From NCBI RefSeq assembly GCF_014646755.1, contig NZ_BMNW01000001.1:203049-267048 (forward strand): a stretch of DNA of 64,000 nt, in the 5' to 3' direction. The position numbers and the translations under genes are program-made. A model generated the notes under the pieces. It saw only the letters and a list, made by a program, of their open reading frames with translations. It did not search any database and was not told the origin of the DNA. This document shows, piece after piece, positions 9,334 to 17,665 of this stretch (positions are counted from its first letter, which is position 1; every line of letters starts with the position of its first letter). Origin of the DNA: Pseudomonas asuensis. GTDB taxonomy: Bacteria > Pseudomonadota > Gammaproteobacteria > Pseudomonadales > Pseudomonadaceae.

Positions 9334-10224
9334 TTAATCGCCCTTCATGGCTGCCACCATCTTGTCGACGTTGTAATGAAACATCTTCAGATAGGTAGAG
9401 GCAGGACCCTCTGCCTTGGACAGCGATTCGACGTACAGCTCACCACCGGCACGAGCCCCGGTTGCCTGGGCAATCTGTTGTACCAGACGCGGGTCATTCG
9501 AGTTTTCGATAAAGTAAGCCTGTATATGCTCTTGCTTGATTTGGCGAATCAGACTGGCCACCGTCTGAGCGGATGCCTCGGACTCAGTAGAAAGATCCAA
9601 AGGGGACAGGAACGTCACACCATATTCATCGCCAAAATAGCCGAACGCATTATGGGAGGTAAGAACCTTGCGTTGCGCCTTGGGTATAGCTTCGACCTGT
9701 TGCTTGATGTAGGCGTCCAGCTCTTTGAGCTGATCGATATAGCGCTGGCCATTTGCTTCGTATTGAGCAGCGCCCTCTGGATCTACATGCTTGAGGGTCT
9801 TGATGATGTTTTGAACATAAACAATACCGTTGGCCGCACTATTCCAACTATGAGGATCTATCACGGTCTTGCCGTTTTTTTGTCTCATGCGGGTTTTAAT
9901 ACCGTCAGACAACGCGACAGGTGTTCCATCATAGCCTGAAGCCTGGATCAGGCGATCCATCCATCCCTCAAGGTGGAGCCCATTGATGAAGACCACATCG
10001 GCTGCCTTGAGTGCTTTGGCGTCATCAGGCGTAGGCTCGTAAGCATGAGGGTCGCCATTAGGCCCGATCAGTGAAGTGACATGAACCCGCTCGCCTCCCA
10101 CCTGATGAACCATATCAGCCAGGATTGTAAATGACGCAACGGCTTCCACCGGCTTGGCCTGAGCCAACCCGGAAAGCACTGATAGCAGCAGGGCAGCAGT
10201 CCCGCTCCATAACTTAAGGCGCAT
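9334..10224 (-). CDS. periplasmic Zn/Mn-binding protein of ABC transporter (cluster A-I)
   Basis: A 296-residue solute-binding protein with a Sec signal (LLLSVLSGLAQA) and the ZnuA/TroA fold. Candidate metal ligands are His in GDPHAYEPTP, His in DPHSW, His in TSHNAFGYFGD and an acidic residue in FIENSNDPR. It lacks the long His-rich loop typical of ZnuA. It binds a divalent metal, most likely zinc given the operator upstream, and delivers it to the permease encoded 13 bases before it. The start has AAAGGAG seven bases upstream. Last gene of a four-gene operon starting at 11978. Confidence 0.88.
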   Translation of the reverse strand: MRLKLWSGTAALLLSVLSGLAQAKPVEAVASFTILADMVHQVGGERVHVTSLIGPNGDPHAYEPTPDDAKALKAADVVFINGLHLEGWMDRLIQASGYDGTPVALSDGIKTRMRQKNGKTVIDPHSWNSAANGIVYVQNIIKTLKHVDPEGAAQYEANGQRYIDQLKELDAYIKQQVEAIPKAQRKVLTSHNAFGYFGDEYGVTFLSPLDLSTESEASAQTVASLIRQIKQEHIQAYFIENSNDPRLVQQIAQATGARAGGELYVESLSKAEGPASTYLKMFHYNVDKMVAAMKGD

Positions 10225-10237
10225 AGCATGACTCCTT

Positions 10238-11107
10238 TCAACGGGATAGATGAGGTTTGGGAAAGAGGCGCCGAACTACCCCCTGGGGGCTAAAGATCAA
10301 CGAAAAGATGTAAAGCGTGCTGGCTGTCAGAACGATGGAAGGGCCTGAAGCTACGCCCAGGTGATACGAGACAATCAGGCCAATGAAGCCTGACAGCATG
10401 GCGACCAGGATCGCCACCAACATCAACCCAGGTAATGATCGCGCCCAGAAGCGCGCCACCGTGGCGGGCAACATCATCAAACCAACCGCCATAAGCGTTC
10501 CAAGCGCCTGAAAACCTGCTACCAGATTGAGTACGACAAGCAGCAGGAAAAGGATGTGGTAGAGCGACCCCTTACCCCCTACGGCACGTAGAAACCCGGG
10601 ATCAAAACACTCAAGCACCAGCGGCCGATAGATCAGGGCTAGCAGCAAGAGCGTTATCGAGGCAATGCTTCCCACCAGATAAAGCGCTGCATCATCAATT
10701 GCCAGGATCGTACCGAACAGGACATGCAGCAGGTCGATATTGGAGCCCCGTAAAGAAACGATCAGTACGCCCGCAGCCAAAGAGGTCAAATAAAAACTGG
10801 CAAAGCTGGCATCCTCGCGCTGCGCGGTGAAGCGGCTCACCAATCCTGACAGCAACGCAACAGCCAATCCGGCAATTAGTCCACCGAGCCCCATGGCTGG
10901 CAGAGAGAGCCCTGCAACGAGAAAACCAATGGCGGCGCCCGGCAGCACCGCATGGCTCATGGCATCGCCCACCAGGCTCATGCGCCTGAGCATGAGCAAG
11001 ACGCCTACTAGCCCTGAACCCAACCCCAGCGCCATACAGGCCACAAGGGCGCGCCGCATGAATCCGAACTCTACAAAAGGCTCGAACAAAGCATGGTAAA
11101 GCATCAT
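10238..11107 (-). CDS. metal ABC transporter permease (ZnuB/TroC type)
   Basis: A 289-residue inner-membrane protein with about eight hydrophobic segments and family motifs (GDAMSHAVLPGAAIGF near residue 50, MAVGLMMLPATVARFWA near residue 210). It forms the channel for Zn2+ or Mn2+ together with the ATPase encoded immediately upstream. The ATG overlaps the ATPase stop codon (GCATGATG), with GAGGAG upstream inside the ATPase gene, so the two are translationally coupled. Confidence 0.9.
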   Translation of the reverse strand: MMLYHALFEPFVEFGFMRRALVACMALGLGSGLVGVLLMLRRMSLVGDAMSHAVLPGAAIGFLVAGLSLPAMGLGGLIAGLAVALLSGLVSRFTAQREDASFASFYLTSLAAGVLIVSLRGSNIDLLHVLFGTILAIDDAALYLVGSIASITLLLLALIYRPLVLECFDPGFLRAVGGKGSLYHILFLLLVVLNLVAGFQALGTLMAVGLMMLPATVARFWARSLPGLMLVAILVAMLSGFIGLIVSYHLGVASGPSIVLTASTLYIFSLIFSPQGVVRRLFPKPHLSR

Positions 11108-11850
11108 GCGCGGCGCCTCTCCTCGCAAACCTCAGACTGGTCATCCCAGTCCTCTGCCATATTTCGAGCACGCCGCAGATTCTCCTGAGTCAATACCGAG
11201 CGGGTATCCCCCCAGGCAATGGTTTCGCGAGCCAGTAACAAGGTGCTGGGAAAGTGCTGCCTTACCTGTTCAAGGTCATGGAGAACAGCAATAACGGTAC
11301 GCCCTTCACCATGCCAACGCCGGACCAGGTCGAGCAGATCACGCGTGGTGCGTGCATCAATGGCATTAAAGGGCTCATCAAGAATAATGACCGAGGCATC
11401 CTGAAGCAGAAGCCGTGCAAAGAGAACCCGCTGGAATTGCCCTGCCGACAGCGAGCCGATCAAGCGATGGCCAAAACCTTCCAGCCCTACGGCAACTAGC
11501 GCCTCATGTGCTTGCTGTAACTGCTTACGGCTCATACCGCCTAAAGCGCCGATACGCGTCCATGCGCCCATGGCGACTGTATCGAGAACGGTCAAAGGAA
11601 AGGTTCGATCGACTTCGGCGGCTTGAGGCAAGTATCCAATCGCAGCAGCCGGTAACGCTTTTCGATCAACGTGTCCTTTTACCGGTCGCAACATACCGAC
11701 GATTGCCTTAACCAGAGTCGACTTACCTGCACCGTTAGGCCCCACGATAGCGGTCAGGCTGCCTGCTTCAAAGCAGCCTGATACATGATGCACAGCGGGG
11801 TGGCGCTCATAGGCGACAGTAAGATCATCTAATGAAATACAAGCACTCAT
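11104..11850 (-). CDS. metal ABC transporter ATP-binding protein (ZnuC type)
   Basis: A 248-residue ABC ATPase with Walker A (VGPNGAGKSTLVKAI), Q-loop (GYLPQAAEVD), signature LSAGQFQRVLFAR, Walker B (SVIILDEPFNAID) and switch His (AVLHDL). It energises the adjacent permease. I start at ATG 11850 (MSACISLDDLTV), which overlaps the stop of the preceding 43-codon gene as ATGA; the reading frame continues upstream to 11883 but that part overlaps the small gene and has no alignment value. Confidence 0.92.
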   Translation of the reverse strand: MSACISLDDLTVAYERHPAVHHVSGCFEAGSLTAIVGPNGAGKSTLVKAIVGMLRPVKGHVDRKALPAAAIGYLPQAAEVDRTFPLTVLDTVAMGAWTRIGALGGMSRKQLQQAHEALVAVGLEGFGHRLIGSLSAGQFQRVLFARLLLQDASVIILDEPFNAIDARTTRDLLDLVRRWHGEGRTVIAVLHDLEQVRQHFPSTLLLARETIAWGDTRSVLTQENLRRARNMAEDWDDQSEVCEERRRA

Positions 11851-11978
11851 GGAATGGACACCGCCCAGTAAATGGCCGCCCATAACAATAAAAGCAGTGC
11901 ACTAGCTAATCCCAAGCGAACCCAGGCAGGCTGGGTTAAAAAAGACCGCATGGAACCGGAAGAATGATTCAAGAACAT
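11847..11978 (-). CDS. 43-residue single-span membrane peptide leading the metal ABC operon
   Basis: ATG at 11978, stop TGA at 11849-11847, found by reading the minus strand. The product begins MFLNHSSGSMRSFLTQPAW and has one hydrophobic helix (LGLASALLLLWAAIYWAV) at residues about 23-40, ending SIP. GAGG lies eight bases before the ATG. Its stop overlaps the ATPase start (ATGA), so it is coupled to the transporter genes, and it lies directly downstream of a Zur-like operator. I do not know a family for it. It may be a transporter accessory subunit or a leader peptide for coupling. Confidence 0.6.
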   Translation of the reverse strand: MFLNHSSGSMRSFLTQPAWVRLGLASALLLLLWAAIYWAVSIP

Positions 11979-11995
11979 ATGAAATACCTCGTAAT

Positions 11996-12010
11996 TGTTA
12001 CTTTATAACA
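11996..12010. promoter_or_regulatory. Zur-like operator of the metal ABC operon
   Basis: TGTTACTTTATAACA has TGTTA/TAACA arms around a 5-base centre, with only one mismatch to the GTTAT-N3-ATAAC type core seen in gammaproteobacterial Zur boxes. It lies 17 bases upstream of the small gene at 11978, in AT-rich DNA that should hold the promoter. Zn-Zur repression of the operon is inferred. Confidence 0.65.
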
Positions 12011-12198
12011 TATATATTTTCCCCTCTCTACTTATGCCTACTCGGCGTTCAGGTGGCCGTCAGCTAAACAGGCAACTGACAAAGCGCAGGTTAATCGGAG
12101 CAAAAGCGCCGAAAACCTCTTCTCAGTCGTCACGCTCACCGCTAAAATTGCGCGCTTTTTGATCATCTGCGCGTTCTGCGCACCTTCCGAGGTTAGCC

Positions 12199-13524
12199 AT
12201 GTCCACCCCCGCTACGCCCAAAGTCGGCTTCGTCAGCCTTGGCTGCCCTAAAGCTCTGGTCGATTCCGAACGTATCCTGACCCAGCTTCGCATGGAAGGT
12301 TATGAGGTTGTTCCCACGTACGAAGATGCCGACGTGGTAGTGGTCAACACCTGCGGCTTCATCGACAGCGCCAAGGCCGAGTCTTTGGAAGTCATCGGCG
12401 AAGCCCTGGCTGAAAATGGCCGAGTCATTGTGACGGGCTGTATGGGGGTGGAAGAGTCCGCAATCCGTGACGTGCATCCAAGCGTATTGGCTGTAACAGG
12501 TCCGCAGCAGTACGAACAGGTGGTCACTGCTGTTCACGAAGTGGTGCCACCAAGACGCGAGCATAATCCGCTGGTCGATCTGGTCCCGCCGCAGGGCATC
12601 AAGTTGACTCCGCGCCATTATGCTTACCTCAAGATTTCAGAAGGCTGCAACCACCGTTGCAGCTTCTGCATCATCCCTTCCATGCGCGGTGATCTCGTTA
12701 GTCGCCCAATTGGTGATGTGCTTGATGAGGCCCAGCGCCTGGTTAAGGCTGGTGTAAAAGAACTCCTGGTGATTTCTCAGGACACCAGCGCCTATGGCGT
12801 GGACCTCAAGTACCGCACCGGCTTCTGGAATGGCCAGCCGGTTAAGACCCGCATGCTGGAGCTGTGCGAAGCACTGAGCAGCATGGGCGTCTGGGTACGT
12901 ATGCACTACGTCTATCCCTACCCGAACGTGGACGACATCATCCCCTTGATGGCCGAAGGCAAGATCCTGCCGTACCTGGATATCCCTTTCCAGCATGCCA
13001 GCCCCAAGGTGCTCAAGGCCATGAAGCGTCCCGCCTTCGAAGACCGCACCCTGGCACGCATCAAGAAATGGCGTGAGATCTGCCCAGAACTGACCATCCG
13101 TTCTACCTTTATCGTCGGCTTTCCCGGCGAGACGGAAGAAGATTTCCAATACCTGCTGGACTGGCTGACCGAAGCCCAGTTGGACCGTGTGGGCTGCTTC
13201 CAGTATTCCGCTGTAGAAGGCGCGCCGGCCAATGAGCTTGAAGGCGCTGTACCGGACGACGTGAAGCAGGATCGCTGGGAGCGCTTCATGGCCCATCAGC
13301 AGGCGATTTCTGCAGCTCGCCTGCAATTGAAGGTGGGTCAGGAAATCGAAGTGCTGATCGACGAGGTAGACGAGCAAGGCGCCATTGGCCGCTCTTATGC
13401 CGACGCGCCGGAAATCGACGGCAATGTCTATGTCAACAGCGAGCATGACTTGAAGCCTGGTGACAAAGTCTGGGTACGAGTGACCGACGCAGACGAATAC
13501 GACCTGTGGGCCGAGACGCTGTAA
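12199..13524 (+). CDS. rimO: RimO, ribosomal protein S12 methylthiotransferase
   Basis: A 441-residue radical-SAM enzyme that methylthiolates the conserved Asp of ribosomal protein S12. The N-terminal UPF0004 domain has cluster cysteines in SLGCPK (Cys16), NTCGF and TGCMG. The radical-SAM motif CNHRCSFC places Cys at 150, 154 and 157. The C-terminal TRAM domain (about residues 375-440, [31 protein letters not shown]) is full length. The ATG has CGAGG upstream. Followed by a strong terminator, so probably a single-gene unit. Confidence 0.96.
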   Translation: MSTPATPKVGFVSLGCPKALVDSERILTQLRMEGYEVVPTYEDADVVVVNTCGFIDSAKAESLEVIGEALAENGRVIVTGCMGVEESAIRDVHPSVLAVTGPQQYEQVVTAVHEVVPPRREHNPLVDLVPPQGIKLTPRHYAYLKISEGCNHRCSFCIIPSMRGDLVSRPIGDVLDEAQRLVKAGVKELLVISQDTSAYGVDLKYRTGFWNGQPVKTRMLELCEALSSMGVWVRMHYVYPYPNVDDIIPLMAEGKILPYLDIPFQHASPKVLKAMKRPAFEDRTLARIKKWREICPELTIRSTFIVGFPGETEEDFQYLLDWLTEAQLDRVGCFQYSAVEGAPANELEGAVPDDVKQDRWERFMAHQQAISAARLQLKVGQEIEVLIDEVDEQGAIGRSYADAPEIDGNVYVNSEHDLKPGDKVWVRVTDADEYDLWAETL

Positions 13525-13540
13525 AACGGCTTAACGATAA

Positions 13541-13566
13541 AAGCCCTGCGATTGCAGGGCTTTTTC
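13541..13566 (+). terminator. intrinsic terminator after rimO
   Basis: GCCCTGC-GATT-GCAGGGC stem (13543-13560) followed by five T, 16 bases after the rimO stop. Confidence 0.9.
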
Positions 13567-13607
13567 TTTAAGAAACGCACAAGGCAACACCTGTCAGCTA
13601 GCCGGAA

Positions 13608-14072
13608 CTATCGCTTATGCGCACCGGGTACATGATCATGCCCTGCATGGCTGCATACCTCCCTGGTGGCAGAAGGTCCTGCAGGCTGTTCCAATTCGCG
13701 AATGATGCCACACGCGTCACTGGACACCTTGCCTGAGCAGTGCTGACGTAATTCAGTCAGCTGCCTGCGCAGATCCGTCAGCTCCTGAATACGCACTTCT
13801 ACGTGATGAATATGATCGTCGATCAGGTCATTGACCTGACAACAATCTGGCTCAGGCTGATCCCGCAACCGCAATAGGGAACGGATCTCATCCTGCGTCA
13901 TATCCAGGGAGCGGCAATGCCGGACAAAAGTTAAGCGCTCAAGATGCGCCTCGCTGTACTGACGATAATTACCCGCCGTACGAACAGCTGGCGGCAATAG
14001 CCCTTCACGCTCGTAGTATCGAATCGTTTCCACAGAGCATCCTGTGCGGTTGGCCAATTCACCTATTTTCAT
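13608..14072 (-). CDS. cadR: CadR, Cd/Pb/Zn-responsive MerR-family regulator
   Basis: A 154-residue MerR-family protein with an N-terminal winged helix (MKIGELANRTGCSVETIRYYEREGLLPP) and a coiled dimerisation helix. Metal ligands typical of CadR are present: Cys77/78 (PDCCQVND), Cys112 (QHCSGK), Cys121 (DACGII). The tail (CSHAGHDHVPGAHKR) is His-rich, as in Pseudomonas CadR, where it forms a second metal site. It should repress and, on metal binding, activate the divergent cadA promoter. Start taken at ATG 14072; a TTG lies one codon upstream. Confidence 0.92.
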   Translation of the reverse strand: MKIGELANRTGCSVETIRYYEREGLLPPAVRTAGNYRQYSEAHLERLTFVRHCRSLDMTQDEIRSLLRLRDQPEPDCCQVNDLIDDHIHHVEVRIQELTDLRRQLTELRQHCSGKVSSDACGIIRELEQPAGPSATREVCSHAGHDHVPGAHKR

Positions 14073-14082
14073 CAACTACCCC

Positions 14083-14113
14083 TTGACCCTGTAGTTGCTA
14101 CAGGGTGTGCAAT
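14083..14113 (+). promoter_or_regulatory. MerR-type cadA promoter with CadR dyad
   Basis: The -35 box TTGACC (14083-14088) and -10 box TGCAAT (14108-14113) are 19 bp apart, the over-long spacing typical of MerR-family targets. A perfect 9-bp inverted repeat ACCCTGTAG-N3-CTACAGGGT (14086-14106) fills the spacer. Metal-bound CadR would untwist this DNA to activate cadA. Confidence 0.9.
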
Positions 14114-14141
14114 GACAGACCTAACGTCAATGGAGGTTGTC

Positions 14142-16382
14142 ATGACGCACGAATCGTCCTGTGATGGGCCTAAGCCGTCTTCCTGTTGCAAACCTCAAGT
14201 AAAAACCTGCTGTGGCGACCCTATTACGTCTTCGCATGAACCCACTCCCTGGCCAGACGGCAGTGAGCCCGAAGCAACTGATCACTCGCGCTGGATAAGC
14301 TTACGCATCCAGGCCATGGACTGCCCTACGGAAGAACGTCTGATCCGCGATGCGTTCGCAAAACTGACGGCCGTCGAAGCACTTGAATTCAATCTGATGC
14401 AGCGCGTACTGCGGGTTCGTCACCGCTACATTGATGCCGGCCCGCTGAAAGCCCAGATTAGCCGATTGGGCATGCAGGCCATTGAAATAGGCCAAGATGA
14501 CGATCAGTCTACTCCGCCATCAGTGACAAAAGCATGGTGGCCCTTGGCTCTGGGCTTGGTTACTGCTCTGATGGCTGAGGCAGGCGAATGGCTGGGTAGC
14601 GTACCGGAGCTTGTCGTAGCGCTTCTGGCACTGACCTCCATTGCCCTTGCCGGATTACCGGCGTATCGCAAGGGCTGGATCGCCATCAGGCACCGCACAC
14701 TTAACATCAATGCGCTGATGAGCATTGCAGTAACCGGTGCGCTGCTAATTGGGCACTGGCCTGAAGCCGCAATGGTCAGCGTACTGTTTGCCATCGCCGA
14801 AGTGATCGAAGCGCGCTCATTGGATCGCGCACGCAACGCCATCCAGGGGTTGTTGGCCTTGACGCCGGAAAGCGCGACCGTACAGCAAGCGGATGGTACA
14901 TGGGTCACGCTACCAGCCAAGCAGGTTCAACCTGGCGCTTTCGTCCGGGTAAAGCCCGGTGAGCGAATTGCACTGGATGGGGAGGTAGAAACAGGTCAAT
15001 CAAGTGTCAATCAGGCACCTATTACGGGCGAAAGCCTGCCAGTTGACAAGGCCCCTGGGGATTCCCTCTTTGCCGGTACTATCAACGGCGAGGGTAGTCT
15101 GGAGTATCGTGTTACTCGTCATGCAGATGATAGTACGCTTGCCCGAATCATTCATGCGGTTGAACAGGCCCAAGGTGCACGTGCACCTACTCAGCGCTTT
15201 GTAGACCGTTTTTCCCGCATCTATACGCCTGTAGTCGTGCTCATTGCTATCACCATTGCCATCTTGCCTCCCCTGCTTCAGTGGGGTGGTTGGTTGGAAT
15301 GGCTTTATAAAGGGCTGGTATTGCTTGTTATCGCTTGCCCCTGTGCCTTGGTCATTTCTACTCCGGTCACGATTGTTAGTGGGCTCTCGGCCGCAGCGCG
15401 GCAGGGTATCCTCGTGAAAGGCGGGACCTTCCTTGAACAGGGACGTCTGCTTAAGTGGATTGCCTTTGACAAGACGGGCACGCTGACTCAAGGCAAACCG
15501 CAGTTAGTCGAGCGCATCCTACTGACGGAACAAGTCACCCACGCACTGGAATGGGCTATCAGCCTGTCTTCAAGATCGGATCATCCTGTCTCCCAGGCGC
15601 TCAGCCATGCACTGTGGGAGGAAGGCATCACCTCAAAAGAAGTGCAAGACTTTTCAGCCCGGCCAGGACAAGGCGTGCAAGGTCGTGTCGACAATCACAT
15701 TTATTTCCTGGGCAATCGCCGATTGCTGGACAGCCAGGGGCTGGTTTCAGAAGGTCTTTATCAACGCATTGAGGCGTTAGAGCAGAAGGGTCAAAGTGTG
15801 GTTGCGCTTGCTAATCAGCAACAGGTGCTAGCGCTATTCGCTATCGCTGACCAGTCCAGGGAGACCAGTCAGGATGCTATCGCTGCACTTCACACGCTAG
15901 GTGTAAAAACCCTGGTACTTAGTGGCGATAACCCACACAGCGTAGACCGCATCGCCAAGCAGGTGGGTATCGATGAGGCACATGGATCGTTATTGCCTGA
16001 GGATAAGCTCTCACTCCTACAGCAAAAGCAGAGGGATGGTGCAATCATTGGGATGGTGGGCGACGGAATCAATGATGCCCCCGCCCTGGCCCAGGCCGAC
16101 ATTGGCTTTGCCATGGGGGCTGCTGGCACCGATGCGGCTATCGAAACGGCAGACGTGGCACTGATGGATGAGGATCTGCGCAAACTGCCAGACTTCATTC
16201 GCCTCTCCCGTAGCACGTACCGGATTCTCATGCAGAACATTGCACTGGCTTTGGGAATCAAGGCGATATTTCTGGCGCTGACGATCACGGGCGAAGCTAC
16301 GCTCTGGATGGCCGTCTTCGCTGATATGGGTACGAGTCTTCTAGTCGTCGCAAACGGTATGCGTCTGATTCATCATCGCTAA
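14142..16382 (+). CDS. cadA: CadA, heavy-metal-exporting P1B-type ATPase
   Basis: A 746-residue P-type ATPase that exports Cd2+, Zn2+ and Pb2+ across the inner membrane. The N-terminus has a Cys-rich stretch (CDGPKPSSCCKPQVKTCCGD). An HMA-like domain follows, in which the metal motif is MDCPTEE rather than GMTCxxC. Core motifs: TGES phosphatase loop (ITGESLPVD), CPC in IACPCALVIS, phosphorylated DKTGT, HP in SDHPVSQ, and GDGINDAPAL. I start at ATG 14142 with GGAGG five bases upstream; an in-frame ATG at 14112 falls inside the -10 region and can be excluded. Divergent from cadR. Confidence 0.95.
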   Translation: MTHESSCDGPKPSSCCKPQVKTCCGDPITSSHEPTPWPDGSEPEATDHSRWISLRIQAMDCPTEERLIRDAFAKLTAVEALEFNLMQRVLRVRHRYIDAGPLKAQISRLGMQAIEIGQDDDQSTPPSVTKAWWPLALGLVTALMAEAGEWLGSVPELVVALLALTSIALAGLPAYRKGWIAIRHRTLNINALMSIAVTGALLIGHWPEAAMVSVLFAIAEVIEARSLDRARNAIQGLLALTPESATVQQADGTWVTLPAKQVQPGAFVRVKPGERIALDGEVETGQSSVNQAPITGESLPVDKAPGDSLFAGTINGEGSLEYRVTRHADDSTLARIIHAVEQAQGARAPTQRFVDRFSRIYTPVVVLIAITIAILPPLLQWGGWLEWLYKGLVLLVIACPCALVISTPVTIVSGLSAAARQGILVKGGTFLEQGRLLKWIAFDKTGTLTQGKPQLVERILLTEQVTHALEWAISLSSRSDHPVSQALSHALWEEGITSKEVQDFSARPGQGVQGRVDNHIYFLGNRRLLDSQGLVSEGLYQRIEALEQKGQSVVALANQQQVLALFAIADQSRETSQDAIAALHTLGVKTLVLSGDNPHSVDRIAKQVGIDEAHGSLLPEDKLSLLQQKQRDGAIIGMVGDGINDAPALAQADIGFAMGAAGTDAAIETADVALMDEDLRKLPDFIRLSRSTYRILMQNIALALGIKAIFLALTITGEATLWMAVFADMGTSLLVVANGMRLIHHR

Positions 16383-16460
16383 TAGAGGCCAGCCGACGCA
16401 TTACCGGAACTCATCGGCTGATGGAGCGCTCTGCATAGGGTCTGTTAGCAGGAATAATTC

Positions 16461-16724
16461 ATGGATTATATTGATTTATTACAGTGGCCTGCCATGGTCG
16501 TAACGCTGGTCGCGGCCTGGCTGGTCGCCTCTCAGCGTGAAAATCGCCGCAATCTTGGGTTTTGGTGCTTTCTCGCCAGCAACGCTTTATGGATTACCTG
16601 GGGCTTGCATACACAGGCGTATGCATTGATCGTCCTGCAGATAGGACTGGCATTCATGAATATCCGTGGTGTTCGTCGTAATCAATTAAGCGCTTCAAAA
16701 CCCATGAGCGAGACTCATATCTGA
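16461..16724 (+). CDS. small three-helix membrane protein of unknown function
   Basis: An 87-residue protein with three predicted hydrophobic segments (WPAMVVTLVAAWLVAS, LGFWCFLASNALWITWGL, AYALIVLQIGLAFMNIRGV) and a short polar tail. The pattern of N and W in the middle helix and the GVRRN end resemble PQ-loop or PnuC-like half-transporters, but this is only a resemblance. The start has AGCAGGA about six bases upstream. It follows cadA by 78 bases on the same strand and could be co-transcribed; a link with metal export is unproven. Confidence 0.7.
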   Translation: MDYIDLLQWPAMVVTLVAAWLVASQRENRRNLGFWCFLASNALWITWGLHTQAYALIVLQIGLAFMNIRGVRRNQLSASKPMSETHI

Positions 16725-16771
16725 GTCAGGCCGGTTAAAATGGCGGGCCTGTTTCTCTCGTGCAGCCTGCC

Positions 16772-17470
16772 ATGACCTATAGCGTTTCTCCCATTGGCTA
16801 TATCCGCTCCTGCTTCAAGGAGAAATTTGCCATTCCTCGCCAGCCCCATTTGGCTCCTGCAGCCCGTGGCGTATTAGAGCTGGTGCCGCCGTTTAACCAT
16901 CCCGATGCCGTACAAGGACTTGAGCAGGTCAGTCATGTCTGGTTATTGTTCCTGTTTCATCAGACGCTGGAAGAAAAGCCTCGCCTTAAAGTGCGCCCTC
17001 CTCGCCTGGGTGGAAACCGCTCATTGGGCGTCTTTGCTACTCGCGCCACGCACCGTCCCAACGGGATCGGACAGTCCGTGGTAACGCTTGAAGCCATCGA
17101 GCCGGGCCGGCTGAAGCTTTCAGGCATTGATTTGCTGGATGGCACTCCGGTGCTCGACATAAAACCTTATGTTCCTTATGCCGATGCGATTTCAACAGCC
17201 CGAAATACCATGGCCGATGCTCCGCCTCTGGAAATCCCAGTAATCTGGGAGACTGAGGCCAGGGCACAGGCAGAGCTGCATGGAGAGCGTCTGGGTGAAC
17301 CACTGGCCGCCCTGATTGAGCAGTGCCTGACTCAAGATCCGCGCCCGGCCTACCAAATTCCATCACCAGAGCGCCGTTATGGAGTGCGCCTATGGGATGT
17401 AGATGTGCACTGGCATTATCCAGAGCCCGATGTAATCCGCGTCTTGGACATCGAATTTGCAGGTGTCTGA
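16772..17470 (+). CDS. trmO: TrmO/TsaA, tRNA (adenine-N6)-methyltransferase
   Basis: A 232-residue TsaA/YaeB-family protein. The N-terminal SAM-binding barrel has SPIGYIRSCFKEKFAIPRQP and NRSLGVFATRATHRPNGIGQS, the hallmark motifs; LDIKPYVPYAD follows. The C-terminal part (about residues 155-232) ends with a DPRPAYQ motif. TrmO completes m6t6A37 in threonine tRNAs. Start at ATG 16772 by family alignment; no strong ribosome site is visible and a GTG lies at 16760. Confidence 0.9.
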   Translation: MTYSVSPIGYIRSCFKEKFAIPRQPHLAPAARGVLELVPPFNHPDAVQGLEQVSHVWLLFLFHQTLEEKPRLKVRPPRLGGNRSLGVFATRATHRPNGIGQSVVTLEAIEPGRLKLSGIDLLDGTPVLDIKPYVPYADAISTARNTMADAPPLEIPVIWETEARAQAELHGERLGEPLAALIEQCLTQDPRPAYQIPSPERRYGVRLWDVDVHWHYPEPDVIRVLDIEFAGV

Positions 17471-17622
17471 TACCGAGATCATGGCATGTGTTAGGCCAGC
17501 GCTTGAGGGCACGATGCCAACCGTTAGTATGCCCTGCATGACCTATAGCAAAAGGTGACTCGTAGGATACTACATCGCTCTTCAACACCCATCCCGCCCG
17601 GATCTAGCCGCTTACAAGCACA

Positions 17623-17647
17623 AAAAACCCGCCATGAAGGCGGGTTT
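17623..17647 (-). terminator. intrinsic terminator of fpr
   Basis: On the minus strand AAACCCGCC-N5-GGCGGGTTT ends in a run of six T. It lies 19 bases beyond the fpr stop codon. Confidence 0.85.
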
Positions 17648-17665
17648 CAACAGCGCTGACAGCGC

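Noticed and set aside
14112-14141. Upstream ATG start for cadA
   Set aside because: It falls within the -10 element of the MerR-type promoter; the ATG at 14142 has GGAGG at the right spacing.
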